From Marinobacterium_D sp050908845 (GTDB lineage Bacteria; Pseudomonadota; Gammaproteobacteria; Pseudomonadales; Balneatricaceae), in NCBI RefSeq assembly GCF_050908845.1, contig NZ_CP194171.1, forward strand, positions 3,596,001 to 3,660,000: 64,000 nt of DNA. The letters are read 5' to 3'. Below the pieces are notes generated by a model. That model was given only the letters and a program-made list of their open reading frames with translations. It ran no database searches and was not told the DNA's origin. Both the position numbers and the translations under genes were made by a program. Positions 27,151 to 36,398 of this stretch are shown piece by piece; position 1 is the first letter of the stretch, and the number at the start of each line of letters is the position of its first letter.

Positions 27151-27175
27151 GTCACGTCAACCGCCAGAACTCGAG

Positions 27176-27922
27176 CTACTGGGAAAGATAACTGCGCAGG
27201 ATCTTTTGCGTCTCTTCGGAGCCGAGTCTTTCCATGAACAGAGCCACTTCCGCCGGCAGAACCTCATCAAGCGGCTTCCCTGTATTCGCCTTCAACATCT
27301 GCTTGGCCTGCTGCAGCGCCACGGCAGGCTTAGCAGCCAGCTTGAGTGCCATCTCACGACTTTTCGACAGCAACTGTTCAGCAGGATAACTGTGGTTGAT
27401 GATGCCGTAGCGTTCGGCCTCGCCGGCATCAAAGGGCTCACAGGCCAGCAGCAGCTCTGCGGCTTTCCGGTGTCCCAGCATCTGCGGCAGGATCTGGCTG
27501 CTTCCGCCTTCAGGCACGACACCGAGATCGACAAAGGGCAGCCGGAACCTGGCGCTCTCCACCGCATAGGCGATATCGCAGTGCAGCAACAGGGTCACAC
27601 CGATACCCACCGCGATACCATTTACCGCCACCACCACCGGCTTACGCTGGCGATGTAACTGCTGCAGAAAATGCAGCCCCGGCAGATCACGGTAGTCCGA
27701 CTGGCCGGCCGCGATAAAATCGGCGATGTCATTACCGGCGCAGAAGCTGTCACCGCTGCCGGTCAGGTGGATAACACGTACCTCGGGGTCTTCGTCCGCC
27801 GCAGCCAGTGTCTGTGTCAGCGTCTGGTACATCGACTGGGTGAGCGCATTTTTCTTTTCCGGGCGCTCCAGCGTCAGATAAAGCACGCCGTCCGCGAGTT
27901 CTTTGCCGATGTTCTGATTCAT
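27176..27922 (-). CDS. Enoyl-CoA hydratase/isomerase (crotonase) family protein
   Basis: A 248-residue crotonase-fold enzyme. Oxyanion-hole segments GDSFCAGNDI and AVNGIAVGIGVTLLLHCDIAYA are clear, with FRLPFVDLGVVPEGGSS carrying an acidic residue at the usual catalytic place. It probably hydrates or isomerises an enoyl-CoA. It is co-transcribed with a DUF2889 gene (ATGA overlap). It sits next to the ETF and beta-oxidation genes, but the exact substrate is open; the separate FadB already supplies the general hydratase. Confidence 0.88.
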   Translation of the reverse strand: MNQNIGKELADGVLYLTLERPEKKNALTQSMYQTLTQTLAAADEDPEVRVIHLTGSGDSFCAGNDIADFIAAGQSDYRDLPGLHFLQQLHRQRKPVVVAVNGIAVGIGVTLLLHCDIAYAVESARFRLPFVDLGVVPEGGSSQILPQMLGHRKAAELLLACEPFDAGEAERYGIINHSYPAEQLLSKSREMALKLAAKPAVALQQAKQMLKANTGKPLDEVLPAEVALFMERLGSEETQKILRSYLSQ

Positions 27923-28494
27923 GTTCCAAACCCCTTTCCAGGCTCTGTTTTTGACGGGTCACCCCCTGCAGACTGCGGCAGCACGCGCTGCATCACCTCG
28001 CCATCACGCGCCAGCGTATGACAGGTATCGACGATGGCGTTAATGACCCCGGGATCATCACCGCTGTATCCATTTTCGGACTGCCACAGCGTCTGGAATG
28101 CCGTTGTCGCGATCGGCCCGAGCAGCTCCAGCAGATGGGTACAGCCATTCACGCCGCCGAGTTTATCGCGGGCCTCGCGGGTAAAACCGGATTTCAGCCG
28201 CATCCCCTCCAGCACCTTGAATGCGCCGGTAATGCGCGGGCACTGGCGGAAGGGTGAGGCATCGATTGTCGCTTCGACCCTGTGGATCAGCAGCGTACGA
28301 TCCAGCGTCAGTGTCAGCGCTATATCATGCAGGGGTTCTCCCACTGCTATGCCGCCGCGATCCTCGTTTTCCATGGGGAAACTTTTCAGATCCCGCATTC
28401 TTCCCTCTATTTCCCACAAACCGCCATCAAGCTGGTAGCCCCTGCACTCCACGCTGCGCGTATGCAGAAGTTTGCGTTGCGCCTGTTCCGACAT
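27919..28494 (-). CDS. DUF2889 domain protein
   Basis: A 191-residue soluble protein that fits DUF2889: HTRSVECRGYQLDGGLWEIEG near the start (shown here only as a motif region), then MRDLKSF, HDIALTLTLD and CTHLLELLGPIATTAFQ. Family members are often found near acyl-CoA or aromatic degradation genes; function is not established. The His/Asp/Cys-His residues could bind metal, but this is speculation. It overlaps the crotonase gene by 4 nt and is separated from ETF-QO by 57 nt on the same strand. Confidence 0.75.
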   Translation of the reverse strand: MSEQAQRKLLHTRSVECRGYQLDGGLWEIEGRMRDLKSFPMENEDRGGIAVGEPLHDIALTLTLDRTLLIHRVEATIDASPFRQCPRITGAFKVLEGMRLKSGFTREARDKLGGVNGCTHLLELLGPIATTAFQTLWQSENGYSGDDPGVINAIVDTCHTLARDGEVMQRVLPQSAGGDPSKTEPGKGFGT

Positions 28495-28551
28495 CGCTAT
28501 CCCCTGGATATAAGAGTTCTCAGTTAACCGTTTTCAATCACTGCGCAGGGA

Positions 28552-30198
28552 TCACATGTTGGGGTAGTTGGGCCCGCCCATACCTTCAGGTGTAACCCAG
28601 GTGATGTTTTGTGCCGGGTCTTTGATATCGCAGGTTTTGCAGTGCAAACAGTTCTGCGCGTTGATCTGGAAGCGTGGACCGGCACTCTCGTCGATCACCT
28701 CGTAGACGCCGGCAGGACAGTAGCGCTGCGCCGGTTCGGCGAACCTGGTCAGGTTTTGCTGCAGCGGAATCTGCGCGTTGCTCAGCTTCAGGTGACAGGG
28801 CTGATCCTCTTCATGGTTGGTGTTTGACAGAAACACCGAGGACAGCTTGTCGAAGCTGAGTTTGCCATCCGGTTTGGGGTACTCGATCGGCTGGCATTCG
28901 CTGGCCGGTTTCATGCGCCCATGATCGGGATGATTATCATGCAGCGTCAGCGGGATACGACCAGCAAACCAGTTCTGGTCGATATAGTTGAAGGCACCGC
29001 CGAGCATCTGACCAAACCTGTGCATCGCGGGGCCGAAATTGCGCGAGCGGTACAGCTCGTCATACAGCCAGGACTGCTTGAACAGCTCGCTGTAGCGGTG
29101 CAGTTCGCTGCCTCCCTGATCGCCGCTTTGCAGCGCTTCGAACACCGCCTCTGCCGCCAGCATGCCGGACTTCATCGCGGTGTGGCTTCCCTTGATCTTG
29201 CTGAAGTTCAGGGTACCGGCATCACAGCCCACCAGCAGGCCGCCGGGGAAGGTCATTTTCGGCAGCGAGTTATAGCCACCCTTGGTGATGGCACGGGCGC
29301 CGTAGGAGACGCGCTTGCCGCCCTCCAGGTGACGCTTGAGGACCGGGTGGTGCTTGAGGCGTTGAAACTCGTCATAGGGACTCAGGTAAGGGTTGGTATA
29401 GTTCAGATCAACGATCAATCCGACCACCACCTGGGTGTTGTCGGTGTGGTAGAGGAAAAAGCCGCCACTGGTGTCGGCCTCCAGCGGCCAGCCGGAACCG
29501 TGAACCACCAGACCCGGCTGATGCTGCTCCGCGGGGATATCCCACAACTCCTTGATACCCAAGCCGTAATGCTGACTGTCGGCCTCGGCCTGCAGGTTAT
29601 AACGCTGGCTCAGTTCCTTACCGAGATGACCGCGGCAGCCTTCGGAAAAGATCGTGTATTTTGCGTGCAGCTCCATACCGGGGGTGTAGTTGGGCCCCTG
29701 CTCACCGTCCGCTGTGACACCCATGTCGCCGGTGGCGATCCCCTTGACCCGGCCCTGGTCATCATAGAGCAGCTCCGCGGCGGCAAAGCCCGGAAAGATA
29801 TCGACGCCCAGCGCTTCCGCCTGCTCCGCCAGCCAGCGGCACAGATTACCCAGGCTGACGATATAGTTACCCTGGTTGTGCATGGTCCTGGGTACCAGCG
29901 CATTGGGAATACGGCTGCCCTTCTCTGCATTCTTGAGCAGATACACCTGGTCTTCGGTGACCGGGGTGTTCAGCGGTGCGCCCTGTTCTTTCCAATCGGG
30001 GAACAGCTCATCCAGGGCGCGGGTTTCCAGCACCGCGCCGGAGAGGATATGAGCACCAACCTCGGAACCCTTCTCCACCACACACACCGTCAGTTCCTGC
30101 TCATGTGTCTGCGCCTGCTGCATCAGACGACAGGCGGTGGAAAGACCCGCAGGCCCGGCACCGACAATGACGACATCAAACTCCATCGATTCACGCAT
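28552..30198 (-). CDS. Electron-transfer flavoprotein:ubiquinone oxidoreductase
   Basis: A 548-residue membrane-associated FAD/4Fe-4S enzyme passing electrons from reduced ETF to ubiquinone. FAD-binding VIVGAGPAGLSTACRL at residue 10; the quinone/membrane segment in the middle (HYGLGIKELWDIP; TKGGYNSLPKMTFPGG; GCDAGTLNF); and the C-terminal ferredoxin-like cluster ligands C in YCPAGVYE and NCLHCKTCDIKDP. Length and motif order are those of bacterial and mitochondrial ETF-QO. Together with EtfA/EtfB and the acyl-CoA dehydrogenase it completes the electron route of beta-oxidation. Two ATGs (residues 1 and 5) are possible; AGAGAGG supports the first. Confidence 0.96.
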   Translation of the reverse strand: MRESMEFDVVIVGAGPAGLSTACRLMQQAQTHEQELTVCVVEKGSEVGAHILSGAVLETRALDELFPDWKEQGAPLNTPVTEDQVYLLKNAEKGSRIPNALVPRTMHNQGNYIVSLGNLCRWLAEQAEALGVDIFPGFAAAELLYDDQGRVKGIATGDMGVTADGEQGPNYTPGMELHAKYTIFSEGCRGHLGKELSQRYNLQAEADSQHYGLGIKELWDIPAEQHQPGLVVHGSGWPLEADTSGGFFLYHTDNTQVVVGLIVDLNYTNPYLSPYDEFQRLKHHPVLKRHLEGGKRVSYGARAITKGGYNSLPKMTFPGGLLVGCDAGTLNFSKIKGSHTAMKSGMLAAEAVFEALQSGDQGGSELHRYSELFKQSWLYDELYRSRNFGPAMHRFGQMLGGAFNYIDQNWFAGRIPLTLHDNHPDHGRMKPASECQPIEYPKPDGKLSFDKLSSVFLSNTNHEEDQPCHLKLSNAQIPLQQNLTRFAEPAQRYCPAGVYEVIDESAGPRFQINAQNCLHCKTCDIKDPAQNITWVTPEGMGGPNYPNM

Positions 30199-30307
30199 AT
30201 AAACCTCTCTTAGCCTTAACCCGGCGCCCTGATCGTGAAACCAACCCTAGGGCCAGCCATTGGCAAAGGTAAAAACCTGATGCGGCTTTGAAGGGATGCT
30301 TTAGCAG

Positions 30308-30337
30308 GTGCCCCGTCCCGATCAGGGATCGGGGCAC
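30308..30337 (-). terminator. Terminator of etfA
   Basis: GTGCCCCG/CGGGGCAC outer stem with an inner TCCC/GGGA stem, about 50 nt beyond the etfA stop. The T tract is poor, so it may act partly as an RNA-stabilising hairpin. Confidence 0.55.
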
Positions 30338-30385
30338 TGTGCGGGATTCACGTCAGGAGGCGGGGTGGATGGCAAACACTCCTGC

Positions 30386-31315
30386 TCAGAGTTTGGATTC
30401 CAGCTCGGGAATCGCTTCAAACAGGTCAGCGACCAGGCCGTAGTCGGCCACCTGGAAGATCGGTGCCTCCTCGTCCTTGTTGATCGCCACGATCACCTTG
30501 GACTCTTTCATGCCGGCCAGGTGCTGGATCGCCCCGGAGATACCTGCCGCGATGTACAGGTCGGGCGCCACGATCTTGCCGGTCTGTCCGACCTGCATGT
30601 CGTTAGGCACAAAGCCCGCGTCGACCGCGGCGCGGGACGCACCCACAGCACCACCGAGCTTGTCAGCCAGTTTCTCCAGCAGGGCGAAGTTTTCACTGTT
30701 GCCCAGGGCACGACCGCCGGAGACAACCACCTGGGCGGCGGTCAGGTCGGGACGGTCGGACTGCGCGATCTCTTCACTGACAAGTTTCGACAGCCCGGCA
30801 TCATGCACGGCCGCCACCGCTTCAACGCTGGCACTGCCACCGGTGGTGGCGGCCGCATCAAAGGCGGTACCGCGCACGGTGATCACCTTGATCGGGTCCA
30901 GAGACTCGACGGTGGCGATCGCGTTGCCGGCGTAGATCGGGCGTTGGAAAACATCAGCGGATTCCACCGCGGTGATATCGGACACCTGCGCCACATCCAG
31001 CAGCGCCGCCACCCGCGGCATCACGTTCTTGCCGGTGGTGGTCGCAGGCGCCACCACATGGCTGTAGTCCTTGCCCAGCTCCGATACCAGCTTGCCCAGG
31101 TTCTCCGCCAGCTGATATGCATAGGCCGCATCATCAGCCACCAGCACCTTGCTCAAACCGGGGATCTGGGACGCAGCCTCTGCCACGCTGGCGCAGTTCT
31201 CACCGGCCACCAGCAGGTGGAGTTCAGTTCCCATCTGAGCGGCCGCAGTCACGGCGTTCAGGGTTGCACCCTTGAGGGTGCTGTTGTCATGTTCTGCAAT
31301 AATCAGAATAGCCAT
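30386..31315 (-). CDS. etfA: Electron transfer flavoprotein alpha subunit
   Basis: A 309-residue cytosolic FAD protein. N-terminal LIIAEHDNSTLKGATLNAV starts the ETF fold; the C-terminal FAD domain shows VVSGGRALGN, GASRAAVDAGFVPND, IVAPDLYIAAGISGAIQHLAG and INKDEEAPIFQVADYGLV. It accepts electrons from acyl-CoA dehydrogenases with EtfB and delivers them to ETF-QO. Lies 13 nt after etfB in the usual etfBA order. Confidence 0.97.
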   Translation of the reverse strand: MAILIIAEHDNSTLKGATLNAVTAAAQMGTELHLLVAGENCASVAEAASQIPGLSKVLVADDAAYAYQLAENLGKLVSELGKDYSHVVAPATTTGKNVMPRVAALLDVAQVSDITAVESADVFQRPIYAGNAIATVESLDPIKVITVRGTAFDAAATTGGSASVEAVAAVHDAGLSKLVSEEIAQSDRPDLTAAQVVVSGGRALGNSENFALLEKLADKLGGAVGASRAAVDAGFVPNDMQVGQTGKIVAPDLYIAAGISGAIQHLAGMKESKVIVAINKDEEAPIFQVADYGLVADLFEAIPELESKL

Positions 31316-31328
31316 CAGATATCTCCCC

Positions 31329-32078
31329 TTACACGACCTTGGCTTCGTTTTTCAGTTTCTCGATCAGCTCATCCACGCTGGCTACGCGGATGCCGCCCTG
31401 GCGCTCGGCCGGCGGTGTGACCTTCAGCAGGCGGGTGTGGGCTTTAACCTCCACACCCAGGTCGGCCGGGGTCTGGACCTCCAGCGGCTTTTTCTTCGCC
31501 TTCATGATGTCCGGCAGCTTGGCATAGCGCGGCTCGTTCAGACGCAGGTCGGTGGTCACGATCGCCGGCAGCTTCAGCGCAACGGTCTGCAGCCCGCCGT
31601 CCACTTCGCGGGTCACCTCAACCTGCTCCGCGTCCACCTTGACCGCCGAGGCGAAGGTGCCCTGAGGCATGTTGGTCAGCGCGCCCAGCATCTGACCGGT
31701 CTGGTTGTTGTCGGAGTCGATCGACTGCTTGCCGAGAATCACCAGGCCCGGCTGTTCCGCCTCAACCACTTTGGCCAGCAGTTTGGCCACGGAGAGGGAT
31801 TCCGGCATCGCTTCGGTATCGATCTGGATACCGCGGTCAGCGCCCAGCGCCAGGGCGGTACGAATCTGCTCCTGGCACGCCTTGGGACCGATGGAGACGA
31901 CCACCACTTCGGACGCGGTACCGGCCTCTTTCAGGCGCACGGCTTCTTCAACGGCAATCTCACAGAAGGGATTCAGGGCCATCTTTACATTGGCCAGGTC
32001 AAGGTCGGAGTTATCGGCTTTAACGCGCACTTTGACGTTGTAGTCGATCACGCGCTTTACGGCGACGAGTACTTTCAT
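31329..32078 (-). CDS. etfB: Electron transfer flavoprotein beta subunit
   Basis: A 249-residue ETF partner binding AMP. Family signature VKRVIDYNVKVRVK at the start, MALNPFCEIAVEEAVRLKE, LGKQSIDSDNNQTGQMLGAL and PAIVTTDLRLNEPRYA. Length is standard. First gene of etfBA, downstream of the acyl-CoA dehydrogenase, which ends in its own hairpin, so etfBA is likely transcribed from the 32079-32183 gap. Confidence 0.97.
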   Translation of the reverse strand: MKVLVAVKRVIDYNVKVRVKADNSDLDLANVKMALNPFCEIAVEEAVRLKEAGTASEVVVVSIGPKACQEQIRTALALGADRGIQIDTEAMPESLSVAKLLAKVVEAEQPGLVILGKQSIDSDNNQTGQMLGALTNMPQGTFASAVKVDAEQVEVTREVDGGLQTVALKLPAIVTTDLRLNEPRYAKLPDIMKAKKKPLEVQTPADLGVEVKAHTRLLKVTPPAERQGGIRVASVDELIEKLKNEAKVV

Positions 32079-32183
32079 GGTTAACCTCTTTTATGCCGGC
32101 GATGCGCTGATCGAATCCGGCATTGTCTCTCTTGTTATTGTGTGGCCTTGGTATCGAACCTGAGGCCTGCTCTTTTCGGGAAC

Positions 32184-32209
32184 AGCGCCCGGGCCAGGCC
32201 CGGGTCGCT
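32184..32209 (-). terminator. Hairpin after the acyl-CoA dehydrogenase gene
   Basis: AGCG-x-CCCGGG/CCCGGG-x-CGCT stem-loop, 18 nt after the stop, no T run. May terminate or stabilise the dehydrogenase message upstream of etfB. Confidence 0.5.
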
Positions 32210-32226
32210 GATGCTTACTGCGGCGT

Positions 32227-34005
32227 TCAGAACTGCTCTTCGCTCAGCGCCATGATGCTGGCACTGCCCTTCTGCACGGTTTCCAGGCTGGCCTTGGCAC
32301 GCGGCAGCAGGTGTTCGGAGAAGAACTGTGCTGTCACCAGCTTCGCCTTCAGGTATTCCGGGTCACCGTTGCCGACGTCGAGCTGCGCCTGGGCGCGCAG
32401 TGCTGATTTACCCATCAGCCAGCCGCCACAGAGGTAGCCAAACAGCATCATGAAGTGAACACTGACGCTGCCCGCGGCCGCAGGATCCGAGGCGCCATTT
32501 TCAAGCAGCCAGGTGCGCGCGGCCTGCCCGGCTTCCAGCGCCTCGCGCAGTGCCTTGCCCTGTTCGGCAAAGGCGGACTGGCCTTCCAGTGCGATCACGG
32601 TTTCTTCGATCTCGACCAGCAGCTCCGCCAGCGACTCGCCCTTGTTGAGCAGGGTTTTACGACCAACCAGGTCCAGCGCCTGGATACCGGTCGTGCCCTC
32701 GTAGATGGTCAGGATGCGGGCGTCGCGGTAGTGCTGCGCCGAGCCGGTCTCTTCGATAAAGCCCATGCCGCCGTTGACCTGGGTGCCGAGGTAAGTGATC
32801 TCCTGGGAGAGTTCGGTGATCCAGCCCTTGACAATCGGCGTCAGCAGCTCCAGGCGTGCCTGATGTTTACGCTGGCTCGCTTCATCTGGCGCGCGGCCGG
32901 CGCGGTCCACTTCTGCGGCGCCGACAAAGGCCAGAGCACGCATCGCTTCGGTGGCGGACTTCATCTGCATCAGCATGCGGCGCACATCCGGGAACTTGAT
33001 GATGGCAAAGCGACTGCCGTCCTTGTTAGTGCCCTGCAGACGCTCCTTGGCATACTCCAGTGCCTGCTGGTAGGAGCGCTCGGCAATGGCCACGCCCTGC
33101 AAACCCACCGCCTGACGGGCGCAGTTCATCATGGTGAACATGTAGGCCAGACCCTTGTTGGCCTCGCCCACCAGGTAGCCGATAGCCCCTTCCTTATCGC
33201 CGTAGCTCATGACGCAGGTCGGGCTGGCATGGATACCCAGCTTGTGCTCCACAGAGACACAGTTCACATCGTTTCGCACAGCCGGATTGCCATCGGCATC
33301 GAGCAGGAACTTGGGTACCACGAACAGGGAGATGCCCTTCACACCGGCCGGTGCATCCGGCAGACGGGCCAGCACCAGGTGAATGGTGTTGTCGGTCATC
33401 TGATGATCGCCCCAGGTGATAAAGATCTTCTGGCCGGTGATCAGGTAGTGATCGCCGTTGGGAATCGCCCTGGTTTTTACCGCTGCCAGGTCGGTACCCG
33501 CATCCGGCTCGGTCAGGTTCATGGTGCCGGTCCACTCGCCGGACACCATCTTCGGCAGGTAGGTCTGTTTCAGTTCCTCGCTGCCGTGATGAGCGATCGC
33601 TTCCACCGCGCCCTGGGTCAGCAGCGGGCACAGGGCAAACGCCATGTTGGCGGATTGCCAGATTTCGTTAACGGCGGTGCCCAGCACGTTGGGCAGAGCC
33701 TGGCCGCCAAACTCCTCCTCGGCGATCAGTGAACTCCAGCCGCCTTCAGCGAACTGCTGGTAGGCTTCCTTGAAACCCGCCGTCTCTTCGACACCCTTGT
33801 CGGTCAGTTTTACGCCCTGGGTATCACCGATCACATTGAGGGGTGACAGCACACCGGAACCCAGCTTGCCCGCTTCCGTCAGGATAACGGAGGCCAGTTC
33901 GCTATTGGCTTCATCGAAGCCGTGGTCAGTACAGAGTTCGTCGAACCCGACCACTTCGTTGAGGATAAACTCGGCATCGACCTGCGGGTGTTTGTATTCG
34001 CTCAT
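32227..34005 (-). CDS. Acyl-CoA dehydrogenase (about 600-residue DmdC/FadE-like type)
   Basis: A 592-residue flavoenzyme of the long acyl-CoA dehydrogenase type with an extra C-terminal helical domain (as in DmdC and many Pseudomonas enzymes). Visible: substrate/FAD loop NLTEPDAGTDLAAVKT, ITWGDHQMTDNTIHLVLAR, and RDARILTIYEGTTGIQALDL with the YEGT..I motif. It oxidises acyl-CoA to enoyl-CoA and passes electrons to the ETF encoded just downstream. The ATG at 34005 is chosen because GAGGAG lies 9 nt upstream; the ATG at 34011 would sit only 3 nt from it. Chain-length preference cannot be read. Confidence 0.93.
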   Translation of the reverse strand: MSEYKHPQVDAEFILNEVVGFDELCTDHGFDEANSELASVILTEAGKLGSGVLSPLNVIGDTQGVKLTDKGVEETAGFKEAYQQFAEGGWSSLIAEEEFGGQALPNVLGTAVNEIWQSANMAFALCPLLTQGAVEAIAHHGSEELKQTYLPKMVSGEWTGTMNLTEPDAGTDLAAVKTRAIPNGDHYLITGQKIFITWGDHQMTDNTIHLVLARLPDAPAGVKGISLFVVPKFLLDADGNPAVRNDVNCVSVEHKLGIHASPTCVMSYGDKEGAIGYLVGEANKGLAYMFTMMNCARQAVGLQGVAIAERSYQQALEYAKERLQGTNKDGSRFAIIKFPDVRRMLMQMKSATEAMRALAFVGAAEVDRAGRAPDEASQRKHQARLELLTPIVKGWITELSQEITYLGTQVNGGMGFIEETGSAQHYRDARILTIYEGTTGIQALDLVGRKTLLNKGESLAELLVEIEETVIALEGQSAFAEQGKALREALEAGQAARTWLLENGASDPAAAGSVSVHFMMLFGYLCGGWLMGKSALRAQAQLDVGNGDPEYLKAKLVTAQFFSEHLLPRAKASLETVQKGSASIMALSEEQF

Positions 34006-34105
34006 TCTCATCTACTCCTCGGTTTCAGCCCGGGGCTGCAACCTTTTTTGTTATTGGCGGCTCCGGCCACAGCGGCGGTCGGAATCCGTTTGTCAGCAGT
34101 TGATA

Positions 34106-36232
34106 TCAGTAGTAAGTGCGGCCTTCGGCCAGGCGTGCCCTGAAGCCAGGGGTGAGCTGGTACAGAGGCCCCTGCGACTGGTGGGATTCAGCACGGTCTG
34201 CAAACTCCTGCAGACCCAGGGTGTCGATGTAGCGCAGCGCGCCACCGCGGAAACGCGGGAAGCCAAGGCCCAGAATCAGCCCCATATCCACTTCGGCCGG
34301 GGACTCGACAATGCCCTCTTCCAGACAAAGCGCGGCTTCCAGACACAGGGGGATCATCATGCGATCGATAATCTCCTGATCGCTCATCTCCACATCCACC
34401 TTGACCCGGTTGCTGATCAACTGCTGGGCGGTTTCATGCGCCTTCTTGAAGCGGCGGCCGTTTTCATCGACACCGTATTCGTAAAAGCCCTTGCCGTTTT
34501 TCTGCCCCAGGTGGTCCGCGCCAAGCAGTGCTTCGGCGATCACTTCGCCGTCATGTCCCATGCGCTGCGGAAAGCCTTCCTGCATCACATGGTCGGCGTG
34601 TACCAGGGTATCGATACCGACCACATCGGCCAGGTAGGCCGGGCCCATCGGCCAGCCAAAGGCTTCCATGACACGGTCAATGCGCTCAAATTCAACGCCA
34701 TCCAGCAGTAGCCGGTTAAACGCGTTGAAGTAAGGGAAAAGAATGCGGTTAACGAGGAAGCCCGGGCAGTCGTTAACAACGATCGGGGTTTTGCCCATGG
34801 CCGTGGCATAGGCGACGGTACGGGCGATGGTGGCATCGCTGGTCTGGCTGCCGCGAATCACTTCCACCAGCGGCATCAGATGCACCGGGTTGAAGAAATG
34901 CATGCCGCAGAAGTTTTCCGGACGGCTGACGCTTTTCGCCAGCTGGTCGATGGAGATGGTGGAGGTGTTGGAGGCCAGCACCGTGTTATCAGCCACCTTT
35001 TGCTCAACATCCGCCAGTACCGCGGCCTTGACCGCCGGGTTTTCCACCACCGCTTCAACCACGATGTCGACGCCGCCGAAGGCGTCATAGTCCAGCGTCG
35101 GCGTGATACCGGCGAGAACCGCCTGTTTGCCGGCCTCGTCCAGACGCCCTTTTTCGATCTGTTTATTGAGCAGGCCAGAGGCTGTCTTGATGCCCAGCTC
35201 CAGCGCCTCATCACGGATATCCTTCATCAGGATCGGTGTACCGGTAGACGCAGACTGGAAGGCAACACCGCCGCCCATAATACCGGCGCCCAGAACCGCG
35301 CTTTTGGTTACCGGGGTCGCCTGCTTGCCCAGGCCACGCGCTTTTTTCTTCAGCAGCTGATCGTTCAGGAACAGCCCGACCAGGCTTTTCACCACATCGG
35401 AACTTGCCAGCTTCACAAAGGTATCCACCTCGGCGGCGAGTGCCTGCTCAAACGGCAGCTTGGCGTGTCGCCGAACCAGCTCCAGGATCGTGCCGGGCGC
35501 CGGGTAGTTGGGATCCAGCTTGCAGCCAGCCTGCTCGGCAACCGCCTCCAGCGCCGTTGTATCCTCCAGGGCATTCTGTTTCTGCGCCCGTTTGGCACGA
35601 TAATCCTGCTTACCCTGCACCGCCTGCTGCAGCAGCTCCAGTGCTGCGCTGCGCAGTTCAGCGCTATCGACCACCTGGTCTGCCAGACCGGTGGCCAGTG
35701 CTACAGCGGCCTTCTGCGGTTTGCCGGTCATCATCCACTGCAGCGCCGTACCGGCATCGATCAGACGACTCAGGCGTACGGTGCCGCCCCAGCCCGGGCA
35801 GATACCCAGTGTCACTTCCGGCAGGCCTATGCGCGCGGTTTTATCGAGCACACGGAAATCGGTGCTCAACGCCAGTTCACAGCCACCGCCGAGCGCCATG
35901 CCGTTGACCGCGGACAGGGTCGGAAAAGGCAGGGATTCAATGCGGGAATAGAGCGCATGGGAGCGACTGATCAGCTGCTCCAGCTGCGCTTCCGGCAGCG
36001 AGAACATCTGCTGAAACTCGGTGATATCGGCACCGACAACAAAGGCGTCCTTGGCGCTGCTGATCAAGAGACCGCGTACAGTTTCAGCCTGTTCCAGTTC
36101 GGTGACCGCGGCGTCGAGTTCAGCCATCGTCAGCGTGTTCAGTTTGTTGACCGCCTCACCCTGCAGATCGAGCACCAGCTCAACCAGGCCGTCTTCAAGA
36201 GGTTTTAGGCTAACTGCCTGACCGTTAAACAT
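34106..36232 (-). CDS. fadB: Fatty acid oxidation complex alpha subunit
   Basis: A 708-residue multifunctional enzyme. Residues about 1-190: enoyl-CoA hydratase/isomerase (KDAFVVGADITEF; VNGMALGGGCELALSTDF; GLPEVTLGICPGWGGTVRL). Residues about 310-700: 3-hydroxyacyl-CoA dehydrogenase with NAD loop VLGAGIMGGGVAFQSA, VEAVVENPAVK, NTSTISIDQLA and GMHFFNPVHLMPLVEVI. The ATG at 36232 has AGAAGGA upstream and gives the family length (E. coli 729); the open frame continues 80 codons further but that part is non-homologous and contains a terminator. A T-run hairpin lies only 30 nt upstream of this start. Confidence 0.95.
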   Translation of the reverse strand: MFNGQAVSLKPLEDGLVELVLDLQGEAVNKLNTLTMAELDAAVTELEQAETVRGLLISSAKDAFVVGADITEFQQMFSLPEAQLEQLISRSHALYSRIESLPFPTLSAVNGMALGGGCELALSTDFRVLDKTARIGLPEVTLGICPGWGGTVRLSRLIDAGTALQWMMTGKPQKAAVALATGLADQVVDSAELRSAALELLQQAVQGKQDYRAKRAQKQNALEDTTALEAVAEQAGCKLDPNYPAPGTILELVRRHAKLPFEQALAAEVDTFVKLASSDVVKSLVGLFLNDQLLKKKARGLGKQATPVTKSAVLGAGIMGGGVAFQSASTGTPILMKDIRDEALELGIKTASGLLNKQIEKGRLDEAGKQAVLAGITPTLDYDAFGGVDIVVEAVVENPAVKAAVLADVEQKVADNTVLASNTSTISIDQLAKSVSRPENFCGMHFFNPVHLMPLVEVIRGSQTSDATIARTVAYATAMGKTPIVVNDCPGFLVNRILFPYFNAFNRLLLDGVEFERIDRVMEAFGWPMGPAYLADVVGIDTLVHADHVMQEGFPQRMGHDGEVIAEALLGADHLGQKNGKGFYEYGVDENGRRFKKAHETAQQLISNRVKVDVEMSDQEIIDRMMIPLCLEAALCLEEGIVESPAEVDMGLILGLGFPRFRGGALRYIDTLGLQEFADRAESHQSQGPLYQLTPGFRARLAEGRTYY

Positions 36233-36261
36233 ATTATTTTTATCCTTCTGCTGTTTGCCGG

Positions 36262-36285
36262 AAAAAAAGGGGCCATTGCTGGCCC
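36262..36285 (-). terminator. Terminator/attenuator between thiolase and fadB
   Basis: Minus strand: GGGCCA-GCAA-TGGCCC followed by C and seven T. It lies 114 nt after the thiolase stop and 30 nt before the fadB start, leaving little room for a separate fadB promoter, so partial termination may set the FadB:thiolase ratio. Confidence 0.75.
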
Positions 36286-36398
36286 GAAAGGGCACTGGTG
36301 TCCTGCTCACTGACAAACAGTTCTGAAAAGTTGCAATGCAGCGGGAAAGGAATCCCGGGCGGGCTATCAACCTGCCCGACCTCCCGCCATCAAGGGGT

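Noticed and set aside
28921..30213. 430-codon plus-strand frame opposite ETF-QO
   Set aside because: Shadow of a strongly supported gene.
34880..36208. 442-codon plus-strand frame opposite fadB
   Set aside because: Shadow of fadB.
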